From Chloroflexota bacterium (GTDB lineage Bacteria; Chloroflexota; Dehalococcoidia; Lucifugimonadales; Lucifugimonadaceae): a stretch of 18,054 bases of DNA. Position numbers and translations under genes: made by a program. Of the stretch, positions 1 to 6,242 are shown piece after piece. Within the stretch, counting starts at the first letter, position 1. Each line of letters begins with the position of its first letter. The stretch is taken from contig JACETA010000006.1 in NCBI GenBank assembly GCA_013911545.1, forward strand, positions 1-18,054, read 5' to 3'. The notes under the pieces were generated by a model. That model made no database searches. It saw only the letters and a list, made by a program, of their open reading frames with translations, and was not told the DNA's origin.

Positions 1-662
1 TTCTAAAGCTTGATAAAAGTGTTTCAATATTGGTTGCTACAGGAAATTCAATTTGTGGAAATTCTGCTATAGCTGCAATGGCTTCTGTTATTAAGTCCCC
101 TTCAAGTCATGTAGCATCAGCTATAAGTTTTAGTGCAACCATTGGGTTATTACAAGTTATTTTTTTACCATTTCTCTTTGTAATAATTTCTATTACTGAA
201 TTTCAATACGGTATTATTGCAGGGCTTTCAGTTTATGCAGTCCCTCAAGTAGTAGCAGCATCATTTGTGGTTGGAAGTGAAGCAGGGTTAATAGCGACTC
301 AAGTTAAATTATTAAGAGTATTAATGCTGGGGCCATTAATACTTGTTGTTGGCTTTTTTTCAAATAAGAATAATGAAAATATATTTACTAGAAATAAAAT
401 TGGGACTTATATCCCATGGTTTGTTATTGGATTTATTTTTGCTTCAATTATTGGCACATCCGGAATAATTCCTGAAAATTTAATTAAATATATCAACGAC
501 TTAAGTAAAATTTTATTTTCAATTTCTATGGCCGGCATAGGTTTGACAGTAGCATTTAAGGACCTAAAAGTGTCAGCTGTAAAAATTTCAATTGCGGTTT
601 TGATATCCTCTCTGCTTATGATTATTTTTGCAATAATCGGAATATCAGTTTTTAACCTTTAA
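1..662 (+). CDS. YeiH/UPF0324-type putative sulfate exporter family transporter (5' end missing)
   Basis: Partial integral membrane protein. The reading frame is open from the left edge (first full codon at base 3), so the true start lies outside the window. The visible part begins just before a stretch reading LVATGNSICGNSAIAA, which matches the conserved 'GtsICGaSAiaA' segment of the YeiH/Cons_hypoth698 family. It is followed by about six hydrophobic segments, including LLQVIFLPFL, an alternating Ala/Val-rich helix near PQVVAASFVVGSEA, and a C-terminal hydrophobic hairpin ending in FNL. Family members are often annotated as putative sulfate exporters, but transport has rarely been tested, so the substrate is unknown here. 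The gene converges on sucD and their 3' ends overlap by 11 bp (652-662). A link to the sulfur genes on the opposite strand is possible but only positional. Confidence 0.8.
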   Translation, partial: LKLDKSVSILVATGNSICGNSAIAAMASVIKSPSSHVASAISFSATIGLLQVIFLPFLFVIISITEFQYGIIAGLSVYAVPQVVAASFVVGSEAGLIATQVKLLRVLMLGPLILVVGFFSNKNNENIFTRNKIGTYIPWFVIGFIFASIIGTSGIIPENLIKYINDLSKILFSISMAGIGLTVAFKDLKVSAVKISIAVLISSLLMIIFAIIGISVFNL

Positions 663-1527
663 TCAGATCTTTAAGTTTTAGGCCAATTTCAGTTGGTGAA
701 TCAGCGATATGAACACCTGCAGATTTTAAAGATTTGATCTTTTCGGAAGCTAATGCAGATTTTCCTGTAATTACTGCTCCAGCATGCCCCATCCTTCTGC
801 CTTCGGGAGCTGTTTGACCCACAATACTTGCAACAACAGGCTTTGTAACTGATTTTCTTATCATCTCTGCTGCTGCTTGTTCTCTAGTGCCTCCGATTTC
901 TCCTATCATTACAATTGCTTCAGTATTTTCATCCTCTTCAAACATTTTTAGAACATCAACGAATGAGGTTCCATGTAATGGGTCACCTCCTATGCCAACA
1001 CAAGCACTTTGACCAATGCCTAGCATAGTTAATTGAACAATAGCTTCATATGTTAGAGTTCCACTCCTCGATACAACGCCAACTTTTCCATCAGAAACAA
1101 TACTTCCAGGTATTATTCCGACTTTTAATTTCTTTCTTGGAATTAAAAATCCAGGGCAATTTGGGCCTAATAATCTTACATTTTTTCCTTCAATATAATT
1201 ATTTACTTTCAACATATCGTTAATTGGGATTCCTTCTGTAATACAAACTATTGTTTCGATGCCAGAGTCAATCTGTTCAATTATTGCATCTGATGCAAAT
1301 GGGGCTGGAACAAATATAAGTCCTATATCAGGAGAAGTTTTTTTAACTGCCTCCTCAACACTTCCATAAATTGGGATGCCATTGAAGTTATCTCCGGCTT
1401 TAGTAGGGTGAACCCCTGAGACAATTTCAGTTCCAAAATCAATACATTTTTGAGTTTGAAAACTCCCGTCTCTACCAAGCCCTTGAACAAGAACTCTATT
1501 CGATTCTTTATTAAGTATATTCATCAT
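652..1527 (-). CDS. sucD: Succinyl-CoA synthetase (ADP/GDP-forming) alpha subunit
   Basis: Alpha subunit of succinyl-CoA ligase, which interconverts succinyl-CoA and succinate with substrate-level phosphorylation in the cytoplasmic TCA cycle. At 291 aa it is of normal length. The phosphorylated active-site His is in RMGHAGAVI (His248). GPNCPGFLIP (121-130) and SRSGTLTYEA (153-162) are family signatures. The first ATG (1527) overlaps the sucC stop as ATGATGA, so translation is probably coupled, and a second ATG follows directly. The N-terminal CoA-binding loop is unusual: it reads QGLGRDGSF, whereas SucD usually has QGxTGxxGxF, one residue more. This is an in-frame difference and the rest of the Rossmann domain is intact. 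It is the last gene of the rrf2-moeB-cysM-pgpA-sucCD unit. Confidence 0.96.
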   Translation of the reverse strand: MMNILNKESNRVLVQGLGRDGSFQTQKCIDFGTEIVSGVHPTKAGDNFNGIPIYGSVEEAVKKTSPDIGLIFVPAPFASDAIIEQIDSGIETIVCITEGIPINDMLKVNNYIEGKNVRLLGPNCPGFLIPRKKLKVGIIPGSIVSDGKVGVVSRSGTLTYEAIVQLTMLGIGQSACVGIGGDPLHGTSFVDVLKMFEEDENTEAIVMIGEIGGTREQAAAEMIRKSVTKPVVASIVGQTAPEGRRMGHAGAVITGKSALASEKIKSLKSAGVHIADSPTEIGLKLKDLIKG

Positions 1528-2687
1528 CTTCCCAACCTTTTATTTATTTCTTGTGCTGCGCTTGGCAAGTCATCAGAAAAGTAAATTTCCATATCCGAGC
1601 CTTTCAATATTTCTTTGGCTTCTTCAGAATTTGTTCCTCGCAATACTACCACCATTGGCACAGATTTTTGATTTAACTTAAACCCTTCAATAATACCTTT
1701 AGCTGCAACGTCGCATCTTAAAATTCCTCCAAAAAGATTTACTAATATTAATTTAACATCTTCATCAGATGTAATTATATTGTATGCTTCACTAATTCTT
1801 TCTTCAGAAGCACTTCCTCCAACATCTAAAAAATTTGCAGGCATTGCCCCTGCCTTCATAGTGATATCCATAGTTGCCATTGCAAGCCCGGCTCCATTAA
1901 CCATGCAACCAACTTCACCTCCATTAAGTTTTATGTAAGCAAGGTCATTTTTTTGAGCATCAAGCTCTGACTTATTTATCTGAGATTCATCAAATAATGC
2001 TTCTAAATCTTTATGCCTAAATAATGAATCGTCATCAATAGTAATCTTAGCATCCAGAGCAATTAATTTACTGCCGGATACTAGGGCTAATGGATTAATT
2101 TCTATTAGAGAACAATCATAAGATATAAAAATTTCATATAATTCCAGAATTATTTTATAAAGTTGAGAACTAACATCCTTGTCAAAGTTAAAAAAGGTTG
2201 CCAAGTTTCTTATTTTATAAGGAGAAGGACCCACTAGCGGGTCAACATGGATCTTAATTATTTTGTCAGGATATTTTTCAGCAACTTCTTCAATATTCAT
2301 TCCCCCTTCAGTAGAAAAAATTATTACTGGGCATTTTAAATCAAAGTCCATAGTTACAGCCAAATAGTATTCACTTTGAATATCTGAAGTTTTTTCTATG
2401 TATACTTTATTGATTGGGAATTCAGTATCTCCTGACTGGAAAGTTTTTAACGAGGAGCCTAACATTTGATTTGCAAATTCGAATACTTCTTTGGGGTCTT
2501 TAGCTATTTTAATGCCGCCTGCTTTACCTCTTCCACCAGCATGGACTTGCGCTTTAACAACACACTTTCCGCCTAAAGAGACTGCTATTTCTTCAGATGC
2601 CTTACTTGTAGCAGCAATCTTGCCTTCAGGAACCGGGACATTATTTTCTTTTAGAATTTCCTTAGCTTGATATTCATGCAACTGCAT
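1524..2687 (-). CDS. sucC: Succinyl-CoA synthetase (ADP/GDP-forming) beta subunit
   Basis: Beta subunit that binds nucleotide through an ATP-grasp fold and pairs with SucD. The protein is 387 aa, the usual length, and starts with the family signature MQLHEYQAKEIL. The nucleotide-binding loop GGRGKAGGIKIAK lies near residues 51-63. EINPLAL and ALDAKITIDDD mark the metal and nucleotide site, and the C-terminal CoA-ligase half carries NGAGLAMATMDI and VNLFGGILRCDVAAKGI. ATP or GTP preference cannot be read from the sequence by eye. The ATG at 2687 has a good ribosome-binding site (GAGAGG). The pgpA stop is 10 bp upstream and sucD overlaps by 4 bp, so this is the middle of a tight operon with cysteine-synthesis and phospholipid genes. 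Confidence 0.97.
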   Translation of the reverse strand: MQLHEYQAKEILKENNVPVPEGKIAATSKASEEIAVSLGGKCVVKAQVHAGGRGKAGGIKIAKDPKEVFEFANQMLGSSLKTFQSGDTEFPINKVYIEKTSDIQSEYYLAVTMDFDLKCPVIIFSTEGGMNIEEVAEKYPDKIIKIHVDPLVGPSPYKIRNLATFFNFDKDVSSQLYKIILELYEIFISYDCSLIEINPLALVSGSKLIALDAKITIDDDSLFRHKDLEALFDESQINKSELDAQKNDLAYIKLNGGEVGCMVNGAGLAMATMDITMKAGAMPANFLDVGGSASEERISEAYNIITSDEDVKLILVNLFGGILRCDVAAKGIIEGFKLNQKSVPMVVVLRGTNSEEAKEILKGSDMEIYFSDDLPSAAQEINKRLGR

Positions 2688-2697
2688 ATTTACCTCT

Positions 2698-3159
2698 CTA
2701 TTGAAATAAAAATATTTTTATAAAAAAAACAATAATCAATGTATAGATCCCTGCAACTATATCATCAAGCATAATGCCTAGGCTACCATTGAGCTTTTCT
2801 ATTTTATTAATACCCAGAAATTTTGTAATGTCAAAAAATCTGAATAAGAAAAAGGAGATTAAAATCAGAATTATTTCATCAAATAAAAGTAATGAAATCC
2901 ACATGCCAACGAATTCATCAATTACAACAAAACTTGGGTCTTCATTTTCAAATTCTACATTTAATGAGATAAAACTTATTAACAAAATTGGAATCAATAT
3001 CAAAAATCTAGCAAGGTAATTAATATTATCTCCAAAGAACAAAATTAGTATGCAAGGCAATAAACTACAAAAAGTGCCAGAGCCAATGCTTATGTAGCCT
3101 ACTCCTAAAACAGAATAAATTGGTCTAAATAATTTTATCTTTGGGTATGAAAAAATAAT
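2698..3159 (-). CDS. pgpA: Phosphatidylglycerophosphatase A, start codon unclear
   Basis: PgpA-family membrane phosphatase that removes phosphate from phosphatidylglycerophosphate to make phosphatidylglycerol. Signatures seen are the N-terminal GVGYISIGSGTFCSL (family: GxGYxPxxPGTxGSL), VIDEFVGMW (family: DExxG) and LGIMLDDIVAGIY. There are about four hydrophobic segments. The first canonical-type start (TTG at 3060) would remove the conserved GxGY...GT segment. Upstream of it the frame stays open to the cysM stop codon (3160-3162), with no ATG, GTG or TTG. The coordinates given are therefore the longest open frame after that stop. An ATT or ATA start, a frameshift or a sequencing error is needed to explain it. 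From 3159 the protein is 153 aa, close to the normal size. It sits between cysM and sucC in one operon. Confidence 0.82.
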   Translation of the reverse strand: MIFSYPKIKLFRPIYSVLGVGYISIGSGTFCSLLPCILILFFGDNINYLARFLILIPILLISFISLNVEFENEDPSFVVIDEFVGMWISLLLFDEIILILISFFLFRFFDITKFLGINKIEKLNGSLGIMLDDIVAGIYTLIIVFFIKIFLFQ

Positions 3160-4089
3160 TTACCACCAAATTTTTTGATCGCCAATTTCTTTAATTTCTT
3201 TATAATCCATTTCCCACAATTTACTAGATAAGTATCTTTCACCTGAGTCAGCTATTATCAAAACAATATTCCCTGTTTCAATTTTTTTTGCTACTTTTAC
3301 AGCTGCTGCTGTAACAGCACCACAAGAAACCCCTGCAAAAACTCCACATTTATCCATGAGCGCCTTTGTCCAATAAAAAGACTCTTCCTCTCCAACAAGT
3401 ATCCTGGAATCCAATTTTTCTAAATCTAATATTGGAGGAATAAATCCATGCTCAATACTTCTTAAGGCCGGAACTACTTCTTCAGGATGCGGAGCAGCAG
3501 CAACTACTTTTATATCTTGGTTATATTCTTTTAAAGCTTTACCCACCCCCATTAATGTGCCACCGGTACCAAGCCCAGCAACAAATACATCTATTTCTGG
3601 CATTTGCTTAATTATTTCTGGACCGGTAGTTTCATAATGAGCCCTTGGATTTGCTTCATTTCCATATTGATAAGGCATAAAATAATCTTTGTTATTTTTA
3701 TCAATTTCTTGTGCTAATCTAATTGCGCCATTAGTGCCATCTTCTCCATTTGAAAAAATAATTTCAGCGCCCAATGAAGACAACAATGATTTTCTTTCAT
3801 CGCTTACATTGTCAGGCATTACTGCGATCATATTGTAGCCTTTAACTTTAGAAATCATTGCAAGAGCAATCCCAGTATTGCCACTGGTTGGTTCAATAAT
3901 TGTAGAACCTTTACTAATATCTCCATTTTTTTCAGCTGACTCAACAAGATATTTTGCAACCCTATCTTTTATGCTTCCTGCCGGGTTTGCACTTTCAAGC
4001 TTTGCATAAATTTTTGCATTATTAGGGCTTATTTCACTTATATCAACTAAAGGGGTATTACCAATAGTTTGGAGTATATTATTTTTCAT
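3160..4089 (-). CDS. cysM: PLP-dependent cysteine synthase, mycobacterial CysM-like
   Basis: Fold-type II PLP enzyme that makes cysteine from an activated serine and a sulfur donor. With the ATG at 4089 it is 309 aa. Lys41 in SIKDR is the expected Schiff-base lysine, PTSGNTG (67-73) is the substrate loop, and GTGGT (174-178) binds the PLP phosphate. The region YQYGNEANPRAHYETTGPE, the ALR segment (Arg210) followed by xxxxGFIP, and a C-terminal tail ending in IWW resemble Mycobacterium CysM more than CysK. That enzyme takes O-phosphoserine and thiocarboxylated CysO, and its tail folds over the active site. Substrate use here is inferred. I preferred ATG 4089 over the upstream in-frame TTG at 4119, because 4089 is 2 bp after the moeB stop and follows a GAAAGA sequence. 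The next gene is pgpA. Confidence 0.9.
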   Translation of the reverse strand: MKNNILQTIGNTPLVDISEISPNNAKIYAKLESANPAGSIKDRVAKYLVESAEKNGDISKGSTIIEPTSGNTGIALAMISKVKGYNMIAVMPDNVSDERKSLLSSLGAEIIFSNGEDGTNGAIRLAQEIDKNNKDYFMPYQYGNEANPRAHYETTGPEIIKQMPEIDVFVAGLGTGGTLMGVGKALKEYNQDIKVVAAAPHPEEVVPALRSIEHGFIPPILDLEKLDSRILVGEEESFYWTKALMDKCGVFAGVSCGAVTAAAVKVAKKIETGNIVLIIADSGERYLSSKLWEMDYKEIKEIGDQKIWW

Positions 4090-4091
4090 TA

Positions 4092-4907
4092 TTATCTTTC
4101 CACTGCTGGCATACCGCAAAATACTTCATAATCAATTAGTTCAGTTATTTTCGGATCATCTCCGCACAAAGCACAATTATCATCTCTCCTAATTTTAACA
4201 GTCCTGAACTCCATACTTAAAGCATCAATCAAGATCATTCTCCCATCAAGGACATCTCCAACACCTAATAAATATTTAACAGCCTCAATAGCTTGGATAC
4301 TTCCAACTAATCCAGGCAATGCACCTATTACACCAGCTTCAGAACAACTAGGAACAGACCCTGGAGGAGGGGGGTCAGGGAAAACACATCTATAACAATT
4401 CTTGCCAGGGACATATGTTGTTACTTGACCATCAAACATTAATACGCTGCCATCAAAAAGAGGTTTTTTTAAAAGGAAGGTTGCGTCACAAATTAAATAT
4501 CTAGTAGGAAAGTTATCCGCCCCATTAATTACTCCATCGTAATTATTTATAATTTGTAAGGCATTTGATGAATTAATGGGTTCATCATGCATAACAACTT
4601 CAACATTAGGATTGTAAGATTTTAAAGTTTCCATGGCTGACACCACTTTTCTTTTACCGATATCTGAGTCTCTATGCAAAACTTGTCTTTGCAAATTACT
4701 CCTGTCAACCACATCAAAGTCAGCAATTCCAATTTTACCTACTCCAGCCAGAGCTAGGTAAAGTGCAGCAGGAGATCCTAACCCTCCAGCACCAATAACA
4801 AGTATGCTTGAATTGATTAATTTTCTTTGTCCTTCAGATCCAACCTGAGGCATTATAATATGCCTACTATACCTGTCTACTTCATCTGGAGTTAGCTTAT
4901 TAAACAT
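4092..4907 (-). CDS. moeB: MoeB/ThiF-family E1-like adenylyltransferase without a rhodanese domain
   Basis: E1-like enzyme that adenylates the C-terminal Gly-Gly of a small ubiquitin-like sulfur carrier (MoaD, ThiS or CysO type) so that it can be converted to a thiocarboxylate. It is 271 aa. The ATP-binding GAGGLGS is at 39-45, followed by DFDVVDRSNLQRQ; GADNFPTR is at 129-136. The expected catalytic Cys is in VPSCSEAG (Cys188), and two pairs, CYRC (171/174) and CALC (245/248), would hold zinc. It resembles the first domain of MoeZ, including the linker LIDYEVFCG, but ends at MPAVER with no rhodanese domain. Direct linkage to cysM suggests it activates the sulfur carrier for cysteine synthesis. 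Moco or thiamine use cannot be excluded, and no carrier gene is in this window. The ribosome-binding site GAAAGGA (4912-4918) touches the upstream terminator. Confidence 0.9.
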   Translation of the reverse strand: MFNKLTPDEVDRYSRHIIMPQVGSEGQRKLINSSILVIGAGGLGSPAALYLALAGVGKIGIADFDVVDRSNLQRQVLHRDSDIGKRKVVSAMETLKSYNPNVEVVMHDEPINSSNALQIINNYDGVINGADNFPTRYLICDATFLLKKPLFDGSVLMFDGQVTTYVPGKNCYRCVFPDPPPPGSVPSCSEAGVIGALPGLVGSIQAIEAVKYLLGVGDVLDGRMILIDALSMEFRTVKIRRDDNCALCGDDPKITELIDYEVFCGMPAVER

Positions 4908-4911
4908 TTTT

Positions 4912-4918
4912 TCCTTTC
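4912..4918 (-). promoter_or_regulatory. moeB ribosome-binding site abutting the terminator U-tract
   Basis: On the minus strand GAAAGGA is followed four bases later by the moeB ATG (4907-4905). The U9 tract of the hairpin ends at 4919, directly next to this site. There is no room for a promoter between terminator and gene, so moeB transcripts must pass through the hairpin. Confidence 0.75.
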
Positions 4919-4943
4919 AAAAAAAAACCCCGAAATTTCGGGG
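4919..4943 (-). terminator. Intrinsic terminator/attenuator hairpin in the moeB leader
   Basis: On the minus strand the perfect palindrome CCCCGAAATTTCGGGG (4943-4928) is followed by nine T's (4927-4919). The likely fold is a six-pair G+C-rich stem, CCCCGA with TCGGGG, and an AATT loop. The T-run is on one side only, so it works for leftward transcription. It lies 75 bp after the rrf2 stop but only 11 bp before the moeB start. That position suits an attenuator better than a simple end-of-gene terminator. Confidence 0.85.
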
Positions 4944-4971
4944 CTAAATTATAAATAATTATAAAATACCC
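4941..4971 (-). promoter_or_regulatory. Possible antiterminator helix competing with the terminator
   Basis: Leader RNA (minus strand): GGGU (4971-4968) can pair with GCCC (4944-4941), the base of the terminator's left arm. Between them two copies of UUAUAA (4964-4959 and 4954-4949) can pair around a UUAU loop. The two helices would stack across a small internal loop and prevent the terminator from forming. The GC part is only three pairs plus a G-U, so the structure is weak and tentative. GGGU follows the leader ORF stop codon after a single base, so a ribosome halted at that stop would cover it. Confidence 0.4.
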
Positions 4972-4976
4972 TTCAA
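4948..4976 (-). promoter_or_regulatory. Possible internal promoter for moeB
   Basis: On the minus strand TTGAAG (4976-4971) and TATAAT (4953-4948) are separated by 17 bp, a good sigma-70 type match. Initiation would fall near 4941, at the first bases of the terminator hairpin, giving a transcript that starts with the hairpin. A second TATAAT (4963-4958) lies nearby. The region is almost pure A+T, so chance matches are likely. If used, this promoter would bypass the Cys leader ORF. Confidence 0.4.
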
Positions 4977-5017
4977 AAACTACAACAATTTATGTGACAA
5001 AATTTAGCAAAATTCAT
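4973..5017 (-). CDS. Putative cysteine-rich leader peptide (14 aa)
   Basis: The 14-codon ORF MNFAKFCHINCCSF begins with ATG directly after the rrf2 TAA (5020-5018) and ends in TGA. Three of 14 codons are Cys (TGT), including a Cys-Cys doublet at residues 11-12, which is unusual for any protein in this window. It lies 29 bases upstream of a strong intrinsic terminator that precedes an operon containing a cysteine synthase. This is the arrangement of amino-acid leader peptides that sense charged tRNA through ribosome stalling. A GGAAA sequence at the end of rrf2 could serve as ribosome-binding site, or translation could re-initiate from rrf2. The peptide itself probably has no function; codon position is what would matter. 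Translation is not demonstrated. Confidence 0.55.
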   Translation of the reverse strand: MNFAKFCHINCCSF

Positions 5018-5455
5018 TTAATTTTCCAACTTTATTGATTCAATAATTGGTTTCTCTTTATCAGCCAAATCTTTAATAGTAATCATTTCAAGTTTAGAAA
5101 TTAAAGTTTGCTCCACATCAGACCACATATTTTGTTGTGCACAATTACCAGATATCTCGCATGAATCTGAATTATCTAAGCAAGCTACTGGTGCCATGCT
5201 TTTATCTAAACTTTCAATAACATCTGCTACAGATATATCTGACGCGTTTCTACCTAGAGAGTAGCCTCCCTTAGGGCCTCTCAAACTTTTTATGAGCTTC
5301 TTGTCTATTAGGTCATTTGAAATTTGAAAAAGAAATTTTTCGGGGATATGTCTTTGCTTGGAAATATCCGCAGCTTTTACAATACTTTCATGGGGAAAAG
5401 AAGCAAGATAAACTAAAATCCTCACCCCGTAATCTACTTTCATAGGAATTAACAT
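5018..5455 (-). CDS. Rrf2/IscR-family transcriptional regulator with three cluster-type cysteines
   Basis: Winged-helix regulator of the Rrf2 family, which includes IscR, NsrR, RsrR and CymR. With the ATG at 5455 the protein is 145 aa. MKVDYGVRILVYLA is the usual first helix, followed by the HTH around IPEKFLFQI and the wing RGPKGGYSL. Cys92, Cys99 and Cys105 (C-x6-C-x5-C) match the [2Fe-2S] ligand positions of IscR, so an Fe-S or redox sensor is likely. A TTG start at 5509 would add 18 residues absent from the family. The 5455 start has a GGAG site about 8 bases upstream. The gene is first in line before the Cys leader ORF and moeB-cysM, so control of cysteine or sulfur metabolism is plausible. 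It is divergent from the L25 gene. Confidence 0.9.
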   Translation of the reverse strand: MLIPMKVDYGVRILVYLASFPHESIVKAADISKQRHIPEKFLFQISNDLIDKKLIKSLRGPKGGYSLGRNASDISVADVIESLDKSMAPVACLDNSDSCEISGNCAQQNMWSDVEQTLISKLEMITIKDLADKEKPIIESIKLEN

Positions 5456-5479
5456 ATTTTTATCTCCATAATTACTATT

Positions 5480-5508
5480 TGAATAATAACACGTAATTGG
5501 ATTATTCA
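5480..5508. promoter_or_regulatory. Inverted repeat, candidate Rrf2 operator
   Basis: TGAATAAT (5480-5487) and ATTATTCA (5501-5508) form a perfect 8-bp inverted repeat with a 13-bp spacer, 24 bp upstream of the rrf2 start and 41 bp upstream of the L25 gene. Size and placement fit an autoregulatory dimer site. The region is AT-rich, so coincidence is possible. No match to a specific Rrf2 consensus was established. Confidence 0.35.
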
Positions 5509-5549
5509 TCCATATTTGTGTAATATACGTTCTGCTAAAAATTAAATTT

Positions 5550-6215
5550 ATGAATCCGATAATATTAAATACTGAAAAAAGAGAAACTTACGGTAAAAAG
5601 TTAAGATCCCTTAGAAAAAAAGGGATATTACCAATACACGTCTATGGCCCAGGCATGGAATCTATTGCTCTTCAATCTGAAACAACAAGTGTTTTAAAAG
5701 TTTTGCAAGAAGCTGGAAGAACTAATCCAGTAAAAATAATTGATTCCGAAAAAGAACACACTACGTTAGTGAGAAATGTGGATCAACATCCAGCAACTGG
5801 TGAACTTCAACATGTTGACTTTATGAGAGTAGATGAAAATAAAGCAATTGAAGTAGAAGTGCCAGTTGAATTAATTGGTGAGGCACCCGGAACTAGAGGT
5901 GGCGCTGGTGCAGTGACACAGGCAATATATTCATTGTCTGTACTTTCAAAACCGTTTACTGTGCCTAGCAAAATAGAAGCTGATGTCTCTGTCCTTGTAG
6001 ATTTAGAGTCAAATATTAAAAGAGGCGACTTGGTTCTTCCAGACGGCGTTGAGCTTGTAGGAGACCCAGAAATATCTGTAGCTTGGATACAACCTCCAAG
6101 AGTACAGGAAGAAGTTTCTGTTGAAGAAGGGGCTGAAGAAGGGGCTGAAGAAGGGGCTGAAGAAGGAGCCGGAGAAGGAACAGACCCTGAAGAATCAAAT
6201 GATTCTGAATCATAA
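5550..6215 (+). CDS. rplY: Ribosomal protein bL25, long (CTC/TL5) form
   Basis: 5S rRNA-binding protein of the large ribosomal subunit. It is 221 aa, the two-domain general-stress (CTC/TL5) type rather than the short E. coli type. The N-terminal L25 domain (about 1-92) carries RETYGKKLRSLRKKGILP and VDQHPATGELQHVDF. The C-terminal beta domain (about 97-185) includes IEVEVPVELIGEAPG and LVDLESNIKRGDLVLPDGV. A very acidic tail from about residue 187 contains EEGA repeats encoded by near-identical 12-bp units. The ATG at 5550 lacks a strong ribosome-binding site. It is the first gene rightward of the divergent rrf2 region and is followed by rny after 69 bp. Confidence 0.95.
   Translation: MNPIILNTEKRETYGKKLRSLRKKGILPIHVYGPGMESIALQSETTSVLKVLQEAGRTNPVKIIDSEKEHTTLVRNVDQHPATGELQHVDFMRVDENKAIEVEVPVELIGEAPGTRGGAGAVTQAIYSLSVLSKPFTVPSKIEADVSVLVDLESNIKRGDLVLPDGVELVGDPEISVAWIQPPRVQEEVSVEEGAEEGAEEGAEEGAGEGTDPEESNDSES
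6123..6182 (+). repeat. 12-bp tandem repeat in the L25 acidic tail
   Basis: Units of GAAGAAGGGGCT are at 6123-6134, 6135-6146 and 6147-6158, all identical. They are followed by a diverged GAAGAAGGAGCC (6159-6170) and GGAGAAGGAACA (6171-6182). The units are codon-aligned and encode Glu-Glu-Gly-Ala, so changes in copy number would keep the frame. Confidence 0.9.
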
Positions 6216-6242
6216 TAATTATTTAACTTATTAGGTTTTCGA

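Noticed and set aside
2774..3019. 81-codon plus-strand ORF opposite pgpA
   Set aside because: pgpA has family signatures on the minus strand; this is its shadow.
4928..4943. Palindrome CCCCGAAATTTCGGGG as a protein operator only
   Set aside because: The one-sided T9 run and the position before moeB make an RNA terminator a better reading, although a double role is not excluded.
5456..5509. N-terminal extension of the Rrf2 protein from a TTG at 5509
   Set aside because: The added 18 residues are not part of the family, the region holds an inverted repeat, and the ATG at 5455 has its own GGAG site.
6123..6182. Short tandem repeats as a CRISPR array
   Set aside because: Units are 12 bp, contiguous, without spacers, and translate as an in-frame protein repeat.
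6016..6213. Leu-rich ORF on the minus strand opposite the L25 tail
   Set aside because: It is the complement of the GAA/GGG repeat and acidic tail; the opposite frame is a clear ribosomal protein.
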